Assembly (NCBI GenBank): GCA_022565415.1
Contig: JAIUMT010000240.1
Span: forward strand, 1-5,366
Reading direction: 5' to 3'
DNA: 5,366 nucleotides
Source of the DNA: Balneolales bacterium
GTDB taxonomy: Bacteria; Bacteroidota; Rhodothermia; Balneolales; HLUCCA01
Position numbers and translations under genes: made by a program. Below are positions 1 to 5,366 of the stretch, one piece after another. The first letter of the stretch is position 1, and each line of letters starts with the position of its first letter. The notes below the pieces were generated by a model. The model did no database searches. It worked only from the letters and a program-made list of their open reading frames with translations, and had not been told where the DNA came from.

Positions 1-327
1 GAGCAACAACCCTGGAGGCCGCATCATATTATGCATTACATGCAGGACAGAACATTCACTCCAAGCATCGTTTTCGACATCACCGATACCATCGACATAA
101 AAGAAAAAGCCATTCTCGCATTCGGGTCTCAATTTAATGTTGCGAATCCGGGCGAGGAACCCGAAACCTACATCAGCGGAACCGGTTTCTTCGCCAATTT
201 ACGAGCAAGATCTCAGTTTTACGGACATCAAATCGGCGTAACCTACGGCGAGCCGTTTTTATACCACGGCGGTCCGTTACCGATGAAGGACCTGGGAATT
301 CTGATGAACAACAAACGGAAACGCTAA
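1..327 (+). CDS. bshB1: Bacillithiol biosynthesis deacetylase BshB1, C-terminal part (5' end outside window)
   Basis: This is the 3' end of a PIG-L/LmbE-family de-N-acetylase, most like BshB1, which removes the acetyl group from GlcNAc-malate to give GlcN-malate, the second step of bacillithiol synthesis in the cytoplasm. The frame is open from base 1 (EQQPWRPHHIMHYMQDR), so the ATG at 31 is internal and not the start. About 108 residues are visible; family members run roughly 235-245, so about half is missing, including the N-terminal zinc-binding AHPDD-type motif. The support comes from C-terminal family features: WRP followed by an HYMQ helix, PSIVFDITD, a K-x-x-AILAFGSQF helix, the ETYISGTGFF segment, and ARSQFYGHQIGVTYGEPF. 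The basic NNKRKR tail just before the stop is probably disordered. The gene converges on the minus-strand run across a shared terminator. A related BshB2 or another LmbE-family deacetylase is the main alternative, but the C-terminal pattern fits BshB1 best. Confidence 0.82.
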   Translation, partial: EQQPWRPHHIMHYMQDRTFTPSIVFDITDTIDIKEKAILAFGSQFNVANPGEEPETYISGTGFFANLRARSQFYGHQIGVTYGEPFLYHGGPLPMKDLGILMNNKRKR

Positions 328-360
328 AACCGCGCAAGAAGATTTCCTGCTTCAGATTGA

Positions 361-381
361 GTTGGAATTTATTGTTCCAAC
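361..381. repeat. Perfect 7-bp inverted repeat (small hairpin) downstream of bshB1
   Basis: The arms GTTGGAA (361-367) and TTCCAAC (375-381) are perfect reverse complements around a 7-nt loop (TTTATTG). The repeat lies 33 bp after the bshB1 stop and 21 bp before the A-tract of the strong terminator. No T-run follows either arm, so it is not an intrinsic terminator by itself. It could stabilise the bshB1 transcript 3' end or be chance. Confidence 0.4.
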
Positions 382-402
382 GCACAGCTATTTCCTTGCT
401 AC

Positions 403-435
403 AAAAAAAAGAGCCGTTTCCGGCTCTTTTTTTTT
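403..435. terminator. Bidirectional rho-independent terminator between convergent genes
   Basis: A GC core, GAGCCG (411-416), pairs with CGGCTC (421-426) around a TTTC loop. It is flanked by eight A on the left (403-410) and nine T on the right (427-435). The stem can extend through A-T pairs, and each strand yields a hairpin followed by a U-run. It therefore serves bshB1 on the plus strand, 75 bp after its stop, and the minus-strand run, where the A-tract becomes the U-tract. The right edge of the T-run lies only 2 bp from the TAG stop of the acetyltransferase gene (438-440). Confidence 0.93.
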
Positions 436-437
436 AT

Positions 438-1607
438 CTAAACTTTGATGATGATTTTCTTGCGGTACATGAACAGCAAAATCAAGTACCATAAAAATAC
501 CCACAGAATACTGTACGCGAGTGAAGCATTAATCGTGGTCATCCATGAATCAAAGAATGTTCTGAAAATCCACTGTTGAACACTAATCGTGTCGCCAGAT
601 GCCAGTGTAACCTGAAAAATATTCAGCGTTCTGGCAATAATTCCGCTCATAAAGAACACGGTTATCGCATTTACACCATACACGACGAAAGGTTCCGTCC
701 AGCCTTTATGCCCTTTTACATCAATGAACCAGTAACAAAGCGCAAGGCCGACCATGGCCTGACCACCCGTCATAACCGCGTACGAACTACTCCAGATTGG
801 CTTGTTTATGGGGAAATGCCACGCCCAAACGTACCCGATAATCACAAGCACGGTGCCGGTCACCATTAACTGAGCCGTTTTCCTGATTTCATCGGTTTCT
901 TTATTTCGGAGAATATGTCCGGCCCAAACCCCGATCATTGTAGTCGTTATAGCGGGAATGGTGCTTAATAATCCCTCAGGATCCCATTGACGACCCGTTC
1001 CGACCCACAAGTGAGTTCCCAAAACAGCACGATCAATGTAAGCCGCAAGATTATTGATTTTGTCGTCTACGAGTCCGGCTCCGAAGCCCGGCACCGGAAT
1101 CAAATACATAGCTGCCCAGTAGGCCAGCACAAATCCTGCCGCCCAATACATCTGAGCTTTAGGTTTGAAATACAGAAACAGCACTGATGCTATGAAATAA
1201 CAAATCCCAATTCGCTGAAGCACACCCATTATACGGATGTGCTCAATGCCATCTCTCCATCCGAATGAAGGTTCCCATTGAACAAACGGGTATCCGGCCA
1301 TAATTAAACCCAGTAAAAACAAAACCGCCCCGCGCTTAAATGCTTTAAACGTGAGTGCGCCCTTATCTTCGCCCTTCTCCAGTTTACCGGAAAATGCAAA
1401 AACAATTGCAACGCCAACAATAAAAAGGAAAAATGGGAAAATGAGGTCGGTAACGGTCCATCCGTGCCAACTAGCATGTCTTAAAGGTGCATACATCGCA
1501 CCCCAAGTACCCGGATTATTAACCAAGATCATTCCAAGAATAGTAATTCCGCGAAATGTGTCTAACGATAATAATCGTTTGGAAGCGAGAGGTTGATTAG
1601 GTGTCAT
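438..1607 (-). CDS. Transmembrane N-acetyltransferase, HGSNAT/DUF5009 (NagX-like) family
   Basis: This 389-residue polytopic membrane protein belongs to the heparan-alpha-glucosaminide N-acetyltransferase family (COG4299/DUF5009; some members are called NagX). Characterised eukaryotic members carry acetyl from cytosolic acetyl-CoA across the membrane onto terminal glucosamine. About ten hydrophobic segments are visible, near residues 18-30, 52-72, 91-108, 128-147, 152-171, 215-231, 246-264, 273-294, 303-324 and 360-381. Family motifs in order are RLLSLDTFRGITILGMILVN (11-30), RHASWHGWTVTDLIFPFFLF (43-62), GVLQRIGICYF (128-138), DPEGLLSTIPAI (209-220), NKPIWSSSY (268-276) and NAITVFF (313-319). 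His44 in RHASW occupies the place of the active-site His of human HGSNAT (His269 as I recall). Length is normal for bacterial homologues. The start has no Shine-Dalgarno, but the motif-bearing N-terminus begins just after it. The gene is last in the minus run, 52 bp after the GH84 gene. The acceptor substrate cannot be read from the sequence. Confidence 0.9.
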   Translation of the reverse strand: MTPNQPLASKRLLSLDTFRGITILGMILVNNPGTWGAMYAPLRHASWHGWTVTDLIFPFFLFIVGVAIVFAFSGKLEKGEDKGALTFKAFKRGAVLFLLGLIMAGYPFVQWEPSFGWRDGIEHIRIMGVLQRIGICYFIASVLFLYFKPKAQMYWAAGFVLAYWAAMYLIPVPGFGAGLVDDKINNLAAYIDRAVLGTHLWVGTGRQWDPEGLLSTIPAITTTMIGVWAGHILRNKETDEIRKTAQLMVTGTVLVIIGYVWAWHFPINKPIWSSSYAVMTGGQAMVGLALCYWFIDVKGHKGWTEPFVVYGVNAITVFFMSGIIARTLNIFQVTLASGDTISVQQWIFRTFFDSWMTTINASLAYSILWVFLWYLILLFMYRKKIIIKV

Positions 1608-1620
1608 AGCATGTAGAACT

Positions 1621-1663
1621 AAAACAGATTATATAACGTGTTAACTGAGAAAAAACAGATTAT
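1621..1663. repeat. 12-bp direct repeat around the GH84-acetyltransferase junction
   Basis: AAAACAGATTAT occurs exactly at 1621-1632 and again at 1652-1663, a 31-bp period or about three helical turns. In the minus-strand sense it reads ATAATCTGTTTT. The copy at 1652-1663 overlaps the stop codon of the GH84 gene; the other lies 13 bp upstream of the acetyltransferase start. The identity and spacing are seen directly. A role as a paired regulator-binding site is only a suggestion, and chance in A/T-rich DNA is possible. Confidence 0.45.
1628..1633 (-). promoter_or_regulatory. Candidate -10-like TATAAT box upstream of the acetyltransferase gene
   Basis: The minus strand carries a perfect TATAAT 20 bp before the acetyltransferase ATG, within the 52-bp gap. 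The hexamer 17 bp upstream (GTTTTT) is a poor -35 match, and no clear Bacteroidota-type TTTG / TAnnTTTG pair is present. If used, it would give a very short leader of about 14 nt. It could allow expression of the acetyltransferase independently of the GH84 gene, but an A/T-rich gap yields such hexamers easily. Confidence 0.22.
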
Positions 1664-3609
1664 CGTAAAACCACCGGCACGTAGGTGTTCGGGTTTCCGA
1701 TATACGGGCGTTGACCAAGCATAAAATTCACATTTCGAACTCCATCTCCCCGTTGCACCGCATCGTTGATCGACAACGCGACATTAACCTCCGATTTACC
1801 ACCTACTGGAATGGCGATCTCCGTCTCGTAACCATTTCTGGTGCGACGTTGCGCCACTTCGATTCCATCAACAATAGGTGATAACGATGGATGAGGTTCT
1901 TGCACAAAATGGTCGAAAAAGCTCGAAATGGTGCGCATGGTAATGTCTGATATCCCTCGTTGAGAAAACGGGGTGAGATAAAAGCTCCCCGCCCGGAATG
2001 CAGGCTCATCTTCTTTCGGCGGACGCACGATCAACAGTAAATCGGTTGGCTCGACCCAGGTTCCCGGTCGATTCGGTGTTTGGTCCATCACCATCAAAAT
2101 TTGATCACCACCTGACCATCCGGTCATATTCGGAGCAAATAACGTATCGGTTTGAATCCGGATTCCCACGAAAAGGGGTTCATCGTGATAGCGAAATGCA
2201 GCCTGAACACGGGCTGCTTCGCCTTCCACTGATGGAATCAGCGATCGAAACTCGGTGGCACTCCACTCATTTAGATTTCCATCAAACTGAACAGGTTGTT
2301 GCTGGGTGATAATTTCTTCCATCGAACTCTGAAATACTAAGAATCCTTCGGGATCGGTGCGGTAAAAACGACTGGCGCGCAATTCGTTAAATCGCTCACG
2401 GGTTGAAACCGCAAATGGTGCTAATTCGGGCAGGATGTTCTGGATGTACTCGTTGTCGTTGAATTTCTCATCACGTAGCTCTGCAATTACTTCATCAAAA
2501 AGGTCCAACGCTTCCGAAATCGAATTGATATTTAACGGCTTGCCAGGTGTGTAGAGGGAAGTAAATACGTTATCTGTCCATCCATAATCGGCATAAAGCA
2601 ACGCCAACGGCCTAAGTACTCGAGACGCTTCTTCACCGGCGAGATGGGTTAAAGCATCTTGCCACGACCTTCTTGGGTCGTACGAAAATGGCCGTCGTGC
2701 AAACTCAGCTACTGTATATAATGGAATCATCGACAAATATGGGGCATCCATCGGATTCGCAACAATTCCCGTCGTTGTTTGGGATAAAGCAGGGTCACGC
2801 CCAACTATTGGTCCAATAATCGGCCTCCACGTTTCGAAATCGTTAACCGGAAAGTTGTCCCAGATGAGAGGCTTTCGAGACATTTTCTCACCCCAAAATA
2901 AGGCATCTTCTTTGGTGATGGTGCCAATTGCAACATCCCTTCCCGTCCAGAAAAGCTTGATTTCTTCCGGAACTCCCTCGCCCAGAATCCGGACGTATTC
3001 TCTGTCGCCCCAGGCATCGGTGTAGGTTGTCGGACAGACAATCAGCTCGGCGCCAATGGCGTTTAGATCGTCGTTTAACCGGTTGATTAGAGCAACGTGA
3101 GCCTCAGCCAGATTAGAAAACTGTGCTTTGTCGGACTCGTGCTGCAGATATTCGGGGACATCATCCAGAAAAAGAGCAATGTTAAATACACCGAGGTTTA
3201 CCATATCGAGCAATTTTGCTTTCAATGCCTGATAATCTTCTTCGCTGGAGTATTCAATGCTGAGTCCCGGACTGATGGCGTACCAAAGTGTTACGTCGGC
3301 TTCCTCGGAAACACGAACCAACTCCTGAAAACGGTTCAAATGATCTCCTGTGTAAGGATCGCGCCAGTTTTGCCGGTGAAACGGATCATCTTTTGGAGCA
3401 TAAAAATAGGCGTTCATACCGACATCGCCCATGAATCGAATCATGTCGAGGCGCTCATCGTGCGTCCACGGATTGCCATAAAATCCTTCAACAACACCGA
3501 TAAGCTCGAATTTCTGAGATCTTTCGTACTGTCTGTATATGAAAACACCCAGTAGAAATGTGATGGTGATTGCCGCGATTACGTATCTGCTGAAATTGGA
3601 TCTGTCCAT
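1660..3609 (-). CDS. Membrane-anchored GH84 beta-N-acetylglucosaminidase with CBM9-like C-terminal domain
   Basis: This 649-residue glycoside hydrolase (GH84, O-GlcNAcase/NagJ type) removes beta-linked GlcNAc with help from the substrate acetamido group. Residues 8-26 form one hydrophobic segment (VIAAITITFLLGVFIY) without a lipobox or clear cleavage site, so a signal anchor with an outward catalytic domain is likely. The TIM barrel follows at about 36-300: GVVEGFYGNPW (38-48), APKDDP with Lys73, the catalytic pair Asp149-Asp150 in ALFLDDVPE, CPTTY with Tyr196, WDNFPVND with Trp250, Asn252 and Asp257, and GIVANPM with Asn285. Spacings from Gly42 to Lys73 (31) and Lys73 to Asp149 (76) equal those of BtGH84 as I recall its numbering. 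A helical region spans about 310-430. From about 437, QFDGNLNEW and NGYETEIAIP (592-601) indicate a CBM9/DOMON-like beta-sandwich. The usual N-terminal alpha/beta domain of GH84 is absent. The gene starts 28 bp after the phosphatase gene with no Shine-Dalgarno. The natural glycan is unknown; 'hyaluronidase' labels on this family are usually unsupported. Confidence 0.92.
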   Translation of the reverse strand: MDRSNFSRYVIAAITITFLLGVFIYRQYERSQKFELIGVVEGFYGNPWTHDERLDMIRFMGDVGMNAYFYAPKDDPFHRQNWRDPYTGDHLNRFQELVRVSEEADVTLWYAISPGLSIEYSSEEDYQALKAKLLDMVNLGVFNIALFLDDVPEYLQHESDKAQFSNLAEAHVALINRLNDDLNAIGAELIVCPTTYTDAWGDREYVRILGEGVPEEIKLFWTGRDVAIGTITKEDALFWGEKMSRKPLIWDNFPVNDFETWRPIIGPIVGRDPALSQTTTGIVANPMDAPYLSMIPLYTVAEFARRPFSYDPRRSWQDALTHLAGEEASRVLRPLALLYADYGWTDNVFTSLYTPGKPLNINSISEALDLFDEVIAELRDEKFNDNEYIQNILPELAPFAVSTRERFNELRASRFYRTDPEGFLVFQSSMEEIITQQQPVQFDGNLNEWSATEFRSLIPSVEGEAARVQAAFRYHDEPLFVGIRIQTDTLFAPNMTGWSGGDQILMVMDQTPNRPGTWVEPTDLLLIVRPPKEDEPAFRAGSFYLTPFSQRGISDITMRTISSFFDHFVQEPHPSLSPIVDGIEVAQRRTRNGYETEIAIPVGGKSEVNVALSINDAVQRGDGVRNVNFMLGQRPYIGNPNTYVPVVLR

Positions 3610-3637
3610 GTTTTGTCGAAATTAAAATCGTTAGATA

Positions 3638-4441
3638 TTACAGTAAATCCGGGTGGACTTCCCGTTGAAGAACGGATTGCAAATAAGCGTGAATATGAGG
3701 GTTTCCGGCCGTGATTCGCTTGCCAGATAACCAGTTTTCTTTTCCCTTCCAATCGGTTACGACGCCACCCGCCTCGCGAATAATGAGTCCGCCGGCGGCA
3801 ACATCCCAAGGCGCAAGAGCATATTCGTAGAAGCCGTCGTATCGTCCACAAGCCACATAGGCCATATCGTAAGCGGCAGAACCTGGTCGACGCACACCAT
3901 GGGTTTCGCGCATCATCACGTCGAAAACCTTCATATAATCGTTGAGAACGCTCAAATCTCTGTAGGGAAATCCGGTGCCGATTAACGCCTCGGACTTTTC
4001 AGAGGTTTCGCTCACTCGAATGGGTTTGTTGTTCAAAAATGCGCCGTTGCCACGTTCTGCGGTGAATAATTCATCTTGAACAACGCCGAGGACAAGTCCC
4101 ACTTCCGGCTGTTTGTTTTTCCACAAAGCGATTGAAACTGCGTAAAAAGGCACTCCGTGGGCGAAATTGGTGGTTCCATCGATGGGATCGATAATCCAGG
4201 TGCGCTCGTCGGTTAATTCGGCCCCGCCATGTGACTCCTCAGCCAGCATAACATCATCGGGAAACGCGTGCGAAATCACGCTTTTGATGGCTTTTTCGGA
4301 TGCAACATCGGCCTCGGTCACCAAGTCGTGGCGACCTTTGAGTTCAAATGATTGCGCGCGAGAGCGATCGGTGTACGCTGAAATCACGTTTGCACCAGCT
4401 CTGGCGGCCTCAACCGCTATCTGTAATTCTGTAGATGACAT
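3638..4441 (-). CDS. suhB: Inositol monophosphatase family phosphatase (SuhB-like)
   Basis: This 267-residue protein is a Mg2+-dependent, Li+-sensitive-type sugar phosphatase of the IMPase/SuhB family, acting in the cytoplasm on inositol-1-phosphate or a related monophosphate. All core motifs are present: DLVTEAD (39-45), AEES with Glu68 as a metal ligand, WIIDPIDGTTNFAHGVPFYA (82-101) with Asp85 and Asp88 as metal ligands, GSAAYDMAYVACGRYDGF (187-204), and PWDVAAGGLIIREAGG (211-226) with Asp213. The length is typical and no catalytic residue is missing. The start follows the dnaG stop by 36 bp, and the alternative ATG codons downstream would cut into the first helix. The gap contains an 11-bp near-palindrome (CTAATCATTAG, 4451-4461) but no good Shine-Dalgarno. 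Close relatives acting on histidinol phosphate, fructose-1,6-bisphosphate or 3'-phosphoadenosine 5'-phosphate cannot be excluded by eye. E. coli SuhB also acts in rRNA antitermination; nothing here tests that. Confidence 0.93.
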   Translation of the reverse strand: MSSTELQIAVEAARAGANVISAYTDRSRAQSFELKGRHDLVTEADVASEKAIKSVISHAFPDDVMLAEESHGGAELTDERTWIIDPIDGTTNFAHGVPFYAVSIALWKNKQPEVGLVLGVVQDELFTAERGNGAFLNNKPIRVSETSEKSEALIGTGFPYRDLSVLNDYMKVFDVMMRETHGVRRPGSAAYDMAYVACGRYDGFYEYALAPWDVAAGGLIIREAGGVVTDWKGKENWLSGKRITAGNPHIHAYLQSVLQREVHPDLL

Positions 4442-4477
4442 AGGTTTAATCTAATCATTAGGAGAATAAATTGTCTT

Positions 4478-5366
4478 TTAAATTTGATCCGGATTCGGAA
4501 ACAGTTCGTCGAGCAAGCCGTGCTCGTACCGAACACGCTCACGAGTCACCTCCAGAAGCAATTGCTGAAACACCTTTTTCTCTTCCAAATCTGTGGCCTG
4601 GGTGTATTTGTCCTGAAAATCCAATTTTAACCGATCCAGATACTGAAGTTTGAGCGATTTCAGCTCACCTTTGGCAATTTTATACACATCTTTCTTCCGA
4701 CTCGACGCCAAACCCTCCTGTTTCCGGGCGCTGGGCGTGTACCGATCAATAACAACCTCACCCACAAGTTCGGGAAATGGCGACGGCAGATCTGTATAAA
4801 CCGATAACGAAATAGGCTTTCCGTTTTCGTATCGATCAACCATATCCACAAACAGCATCTTGTAGTCGGCATCCGAAAAATGGTCTTCGTTGCACTGAGA
4901 CCCGATATATTCGACCATCGGATGTCCCAATTGCAACATCAATCGCAAAATTTCACGCTCGTAGCCAGGTTTTCGCCGAGATGATTGGGCCGGCCTTTCG
5001 TAGCCACCCTGATTGCCCGATTGCGATTCGCCTGACCTGTCGTAATTTCCCTGATCACCCGGCATCGGAATTCCGTCGTTAAATCCCGGCGGCGGACCAT
5101 CTGAGCCCATTCCACCTCCGCGCATCATATCGTCATCGTCGGGCCAGGGGGCAAAACGGTCGCCATTACCCGGATCCAGCGATCCAGCCTTACTCACCGT
5201 CGGTCGCCGGTCTGAGTTCTCTTTAGGAGCGGATTGATCTGAGGCAACCCGTTGCCCGCTCACCTTGCGCGCATCGCCCCCATCCGTTGCTGATGCTCCC
5301 ATCGGTCGAGCACCGCTACCTCGCCCCGCTCCCGACCCGTAGCCAGTGCCGGAAGCCTGACGATCC
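4478..5366 (-). CDS. dnaG: DNA primase DnaG, C-terminal part (5' end outside window)
   Basis: The minus-strand frame is open from the right window edge to the TAA at 4478-4480, giving about 295 residues. The ATG at 5302 sits inside this frame (preceded by GSGARP), so I treat it as internal. The visible part has two regions. First comes about 135 residues of Gly/Asp/Ser/Pro-rich low-complexity sequence, with Gly/Met and Asp clusters (for example PDDDDMMRGGG) and NQGGYERP-like stretches. Then a folded, mostly helical domain follows to the stop, beginning at YEREILRLMLQLGHPMVEYI and including HFSDADYKMLF, VVIDRYTPSARKQ, and a final charged helical stretch rich in Leu, Lys and Glu. That domain looks like the primase C-terminal helicase-interaction domain of Rhodothermota/Bacteroidota DnaG, which binds replicative helicase DnaB. 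The zinc-binding and Toprim catalytic domains lie outside the window, so the call rests on the C-terminal style alone. The gene heads the minus-strand run visible here. Confidence 0.75.
   Translation of the reverse strand, partial: DRQASGTGYGSGAGRGSGARPMGASATDGGDARKVSGQRVASDQSAPKENSDRRPTVSKAGSLDPGNGDRFAPWPDDDDMMRGGGMGSDGPPPGFNDGIPMPGDQGNYDRSGESQSGNQGGYERPAQSSRRKPGYEREILRLMLQLGHPMVEYIGSQCNEDHFSDADYKMLFVDMVDRYENGKPISLSVYTDLPSPFPELVGEVVIDRYTPSARKQEGLASSRKKDVYKIAKGELKSLKLQYLDRLKLDFQDKYTQATDLEEKKVFQQLLLEVTRERVRYEHGLLDELFPNPDQI

Noticed and set aside
173..385. Minus-strand 70-codon ORF across the bshB1 3' end
   Set aside because: It is antisense to conserved bshB1 sequence and also spans the small hairpin; there is no family resemblance or ribosome binding site.
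3097..3555. Plus-strand 152-codon ORF
   Set aside because: It is entirely antisense to the catalytic-barrel part of the GH84 gene, which has clear motifs in its own frame; the translated product looks like no family.
3579..3851. Minus-strand 90-codon ORF overlapping the end of the phosphatase gene
   Set aside because: It is an out-of-frame reading of the conserved PWDVAAGG region; its Arg/Cys-rich composition is typical of a shadow frame.
4451..4461. Near-palindrome CTAATCATTAG in the dnaG-suhB gap as an operator
   Set aside because: The 5-bp arms with a 1-bp centre are too short and A/T-rich to separate from chance; mentioned only in the phosphatase entry.
4471..4653. Plus-strand 60-codon ORF with a TTG start preceded by AGGAG (4460-4464)
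   Set aside because: It has the best Shine-Dalgarno-like string in the window, but it runs antisense to the conserved dnaG 3' end, its protein has no recognisable features, and genes here do not otherwise rely on such sites.
4478..5302. Treating the ATG at 5302 as the start of a free-standing 274-residue protein
   Set aside because: The frame stays open to the window edge with the same Gly/Ser-rich composition, and the C-terminal domain matches the end of a primase rather than a separate protein.

Overview
This is a gene-dense bacterial chromosomal window with about 46-48% G+C by eye. Most start codons lack an AGGAGG-like ribosome binding site, and intergenic DNA is A/T-rich. A bacillithiol-type deacetylase, a DnaG C-terminus of the 'GHPMVEYIGS ... 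DRYTPS' type and weak Shine-Dalgarno sites point to the Bacteroidota side of the tree, probably Rhodothermota/Balneolota. That placement is an inference from protein style, not a database match.

Layout. The left edge holds the 3' end of a plus-strand bshB1 gene (1-327). It converges on a run of four minus-strand genes, and a strong symmetrical terminator (403-435) lies between the two units. Read in its own direction from the right edge, the minus-strand run is: the 3' part of dnaG (primase, entering from outside the window), an inositol-monophosphatase-family phosphatase (suhB-like), a membrane-anchored GH84 beta-N-acetylglucosaminidase with a CBM9-like C-terminal domain, and a polytopic transmembrane N-acetyltransferase of the HGSNAT/DUF5009 (NagX-like) family. 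The gaps are 36, 28 and 52 bp, so the four genes could be one transcript. All four frames are intact. No gap reaches 300 bp, and I saw no tRNA, rRNA, CRISPR array or insertion sequence.

How the genes may work together. The most interesting part is the GH84-acetyltransferase pair. GH84 enzymes use the substrate's own 2-acetamido group as the nucleophile, so they cannot cleave a de-N-acetylated glucosamine end. HGSNAT-family proteins carry acetyl groups from cytosolic acetyl-CoA across a membrane onto terminal glucosamine. Side by side they suggest a two-step 're-acetylate, then cleave' route in the cell envelope, analogous to lysosomal HGSNAT followed by NAGLU. This is a hypothesis: family membership and catalytic residues can be read from the sequence, but the coupling is inferred from adjacency. 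dnaG and suhB are housekeeping genes and may only be neighbours.
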